Assembly: GCA_046262435.1 (NCBI GenBank)
Contig: JBHEMT010000167.1
Location: 1-15,596 of the forward strand
Origin: JBHEMT01 sp046262435
GTDB taxonomy: Bacteria; Chloroflexota; Dormibacteria; Aeolococcales; Aeolococcaceae
Length of the DNA: 15,596 bases
Direction of reading: 5' to 3'
The translations under genes were made by a program, and so were the position numbers. Below, one piece after another: positions 14,898 through 15,596 of the stretch (the stretch's first letter is position 1; every line of letters begins with the position of its first letter). Under the pieces are notes generated by a model, which made no database searches, had not been told where the DNA came from, and worked only from the letters and a program-made list of their open reading frames with translations.

Positions 14898-14917
14898 CCC
14901 ATTGAATACAGAATGGG
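14898..14917 (+). terminator. Hairpin between tRNA-Lys and integrase
   Basis: CCCATT (14898-14903) pairs with AATGGG (14912-14917) around an 8-base loop, beginning 2 bases after the tRNA CCA end. It could terminate the tRNA transcript, though no long T-run follows. As it lies at the predicted element boundary it could instead be a recombinase or excisionase recognition structure. It ends 2 bases before the integrase -10 hexamer. Confidence 0.45.
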
Positions 14918-14919
14918 CC

Positions 14920-14925
14920 TATTAT
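14920..14925 (+). promoter_or_regulatory. -10 element (TATTAT) of a leaderless integrase transcript
   Basis: TATTAT is followed by exactly 6 bases and the GTG at 14932, giving +1 on the start codon. It is the closest match to the consensus TATAAT in the window. TTGAAT at 14902-14907 resembles a -35 box but the 12-base spacing is too short for standard use. Confidence 0.6.
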
Positions 14926-14931
14926 GGTCCT

Positions 14932-15596
14932 GTGAGCTCCCTCAGCAACGGGCCTGAATCAACAGTCTCTACAACAGTTGGCGCTGAGCGAGGTTCTCCA
15001 GGGGTCCGGAAGCGTCGCGGACGCCGCGGCAACCGAGAAGGGTGCGTGGCGCAGCGGCAAGACGGCACCTGGTACGGGTATGTCACCCAGGACCGAGGGG
15101 CACGGAAGTGGTTTACGGGCAAGACGCGGGCCGAGGTCGCAGCCAAAGTCGCAGCTGGGGTCCGCTCGGCTGAGGCTGGGGTTCCGATCCCCCCGGAGCG
15201 GGGAACCTTGGGTCAGTTCCTGGCCGAGTGGCTGGAGAGCACGGTCAAGAACCGGGTGCGCCCGGCTACCTACACCAGCTACCGCGGGCTGATTGGCAGG
15301 CATATCGAGCCCGAACTGGGGAAGGTGCGGCTGAACAAGCTCACCCCGGGGATGGTTCAGGGGCTGTTGAACCGAAAGTTGGAGGCCGGCCTCTCACCGC
15401 GTGGGGTTGACTACATGCGGGCCGTCCTCCGAGCGGCGCTGAACCACGCCCTTCGCTGGGGCTTGGTGAGTCGCAACGTGGCGGCTCTGGCCCAGAGTCC
15501 TCGGGTGCCGAAGGGCGAGATAGACCCGTTGAGCCCAGCCCAGGCTCGAACCCTGCTTGACACCGTCAGGGGAGACCGCCTGGAGGCTGCCTACTC
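14932..15596 (+). CDS. Tyrosine recombinase / phage-type integrase, 3'-truncated by the window edge
   Basis: The frame is open from GTG 14932 to the end of the window, 221 complete codons. The first 25 residues are polar and perhaps disordered, followed by the basic patch RKRRGRRGNR. Residues about 36-75 (from REGCVAQRQDGTWYGYV to FTGKTRAEVAAKV) match an AP2-like arm-binding domain that contacts attachment-site arms. Residues about 91-188 are the SAM-like core-binding domain, with GTLGQFLAEWLES, YRGLIGRHIEPELGKVRLNKL and LRAALNHALRWGLVSRN. Residues from 198 (DPLSPAQARTLLD) begin the catalytic domain. The catalytic Arg, His, Arg and Tyr lie past the window end, so activity cannot be judged. 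The start is chosen by the leaderless -10 TATTAT; a TTG at 14902 is less likely. Adjacent tRNA-Lys is the expected integration target. Transcription runs away from the tRNA into the element. Confidence 0.92.
   Translation, partial: MSSLSNGPESTVSTTVGAERGSPGVRKRRGRRGNREGCVAQRQDGTWYGYVTQDRGARKWFTGKTRAEVAAKVAAGVRSAEAGVPIPPERGTLGQFLAEWLESTVKNRVRPATYTSYRGLIGRHIEPELGKVRLNKLTPGMVQGLLNRKLEAGLSPRGVDYMRAVLRAALNHALRWGLVSRNVAALAQSPRVPKGEIDPLSPAQARTLLDTVRGDRLEAAY

Larger units (their letters stand above)
14897..15596 (+). mobile_element. Probable left end of an element integrated at tRNA-Lys
   Basis: A tyrosine recombinase gene starts 36 bases after the tRNA, the classic layout of integrative elements, prophages and genomic islands. 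The stretch from 14897 to about 14990 is visibly richer in A and T than the chromosome to its left. The true boundary probably lies within the tRNA 3' half, which would be the attL core; the matching right-hand repeat is outside the window. Only the integrase is visible, so the element type and cargo are unknown. Confidence 0.65.

Noticed and set aside
14902..14931. Earlier TTG start for the integrase
   Set aside because: The frame is open, but this start lies inside the hairpin and upstream of the TATTAT promoter hexamer, so a transcript from that promoter would not contain it.
1..15596. CRISPR arrays, insertion sequences, rRNA genes or toxin-antitoxin pairs
   Set aside because: No regularly spaced repeats, transposase, terminal inverted repeats or other RNA genes were seen apart from the tRNA; no gene resembles a known defence effector.

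Overview
The window is a GC-rich (roughly 70% by eye) bacterial chromosome segment, densely packed with genes on both strands. No stretch over 300 bases lacks a gene; the longest gaps are 8156-8350 and 12900-13029. The histidine ammonia-lyase carries the Cys-Ser-Gly version of the MIO triad that I recall from Streptomyces-type enzymes. Many transcription units start with a -10 hexamer placed so that transcription begins at the start codon (leaderless genes). Together these point to an actinobacterial-like or related Terrabacteria lineage such as Dormibacterota or Chloroflexota. I cannot settle the phylum from this window.

Layout. 1-1185 (+): the C-terminal three quarters of hutH, cut by the window start. 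1239-3263 (-): a DUF255/YyaL-type protein with an N-terminal thioredoxin-like domain. 3338-6788 (-): an apparent operon, in transcription order a CPBP-family membrane protein, an exported Asp-box protein and an orphan GAF-containing sensor kinase. 6872-8155 (+): purA. 8351-9688 (+): a second, larger exported Asp-box propeller protein with a C-terminal membrane anchor. 9802-10548 (+): a CcdA-type thiol-disulfide transporter. 10561-12899 (-): a two-component operon, OmpR-family regulator then HAMP sensor kinase. 13030-14806 (+): an overlapping pair, a PAP2/Aur1-like membrane protein and a PHP-domain phosphoesterase. 14821-14896 (+): tRNA-Lys(CTT) with encoded CCA. 14932 to the window end (+): the N-terminal half of a tyrosine recombinase, placed like the integrase of an element inserted at the tRNA gene. 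The window therefore seems to end just inside a mobile element whose cargo lies to the right.

How the genes relate. Most of the left and centre is housekeeping (histidine catabolism, purine synthesis, thiol redox) mixed with envelope and signalling genes. Two separate loci encode exported Asp-box proteins, one of them co-transcribed with a CPBP membrane protein and a sensor kinase, which suggests an envelope-sensing module. The regulator/kinase pair is divergent from the PAP2/PHP pair across a 130-base spacer containing both leaderless promoters and a small dyad, so the regulator may control itself and the lipid-related genes.

The most useful signals for follow-up are the recurring TANNNT-N6-start promoters, the tRNA-Lys/integrase junction with its hairpin, a CPBP protein whose first motif glutamate is glutamine, and a possible structured 5' leader before the larger Asp-box gene.
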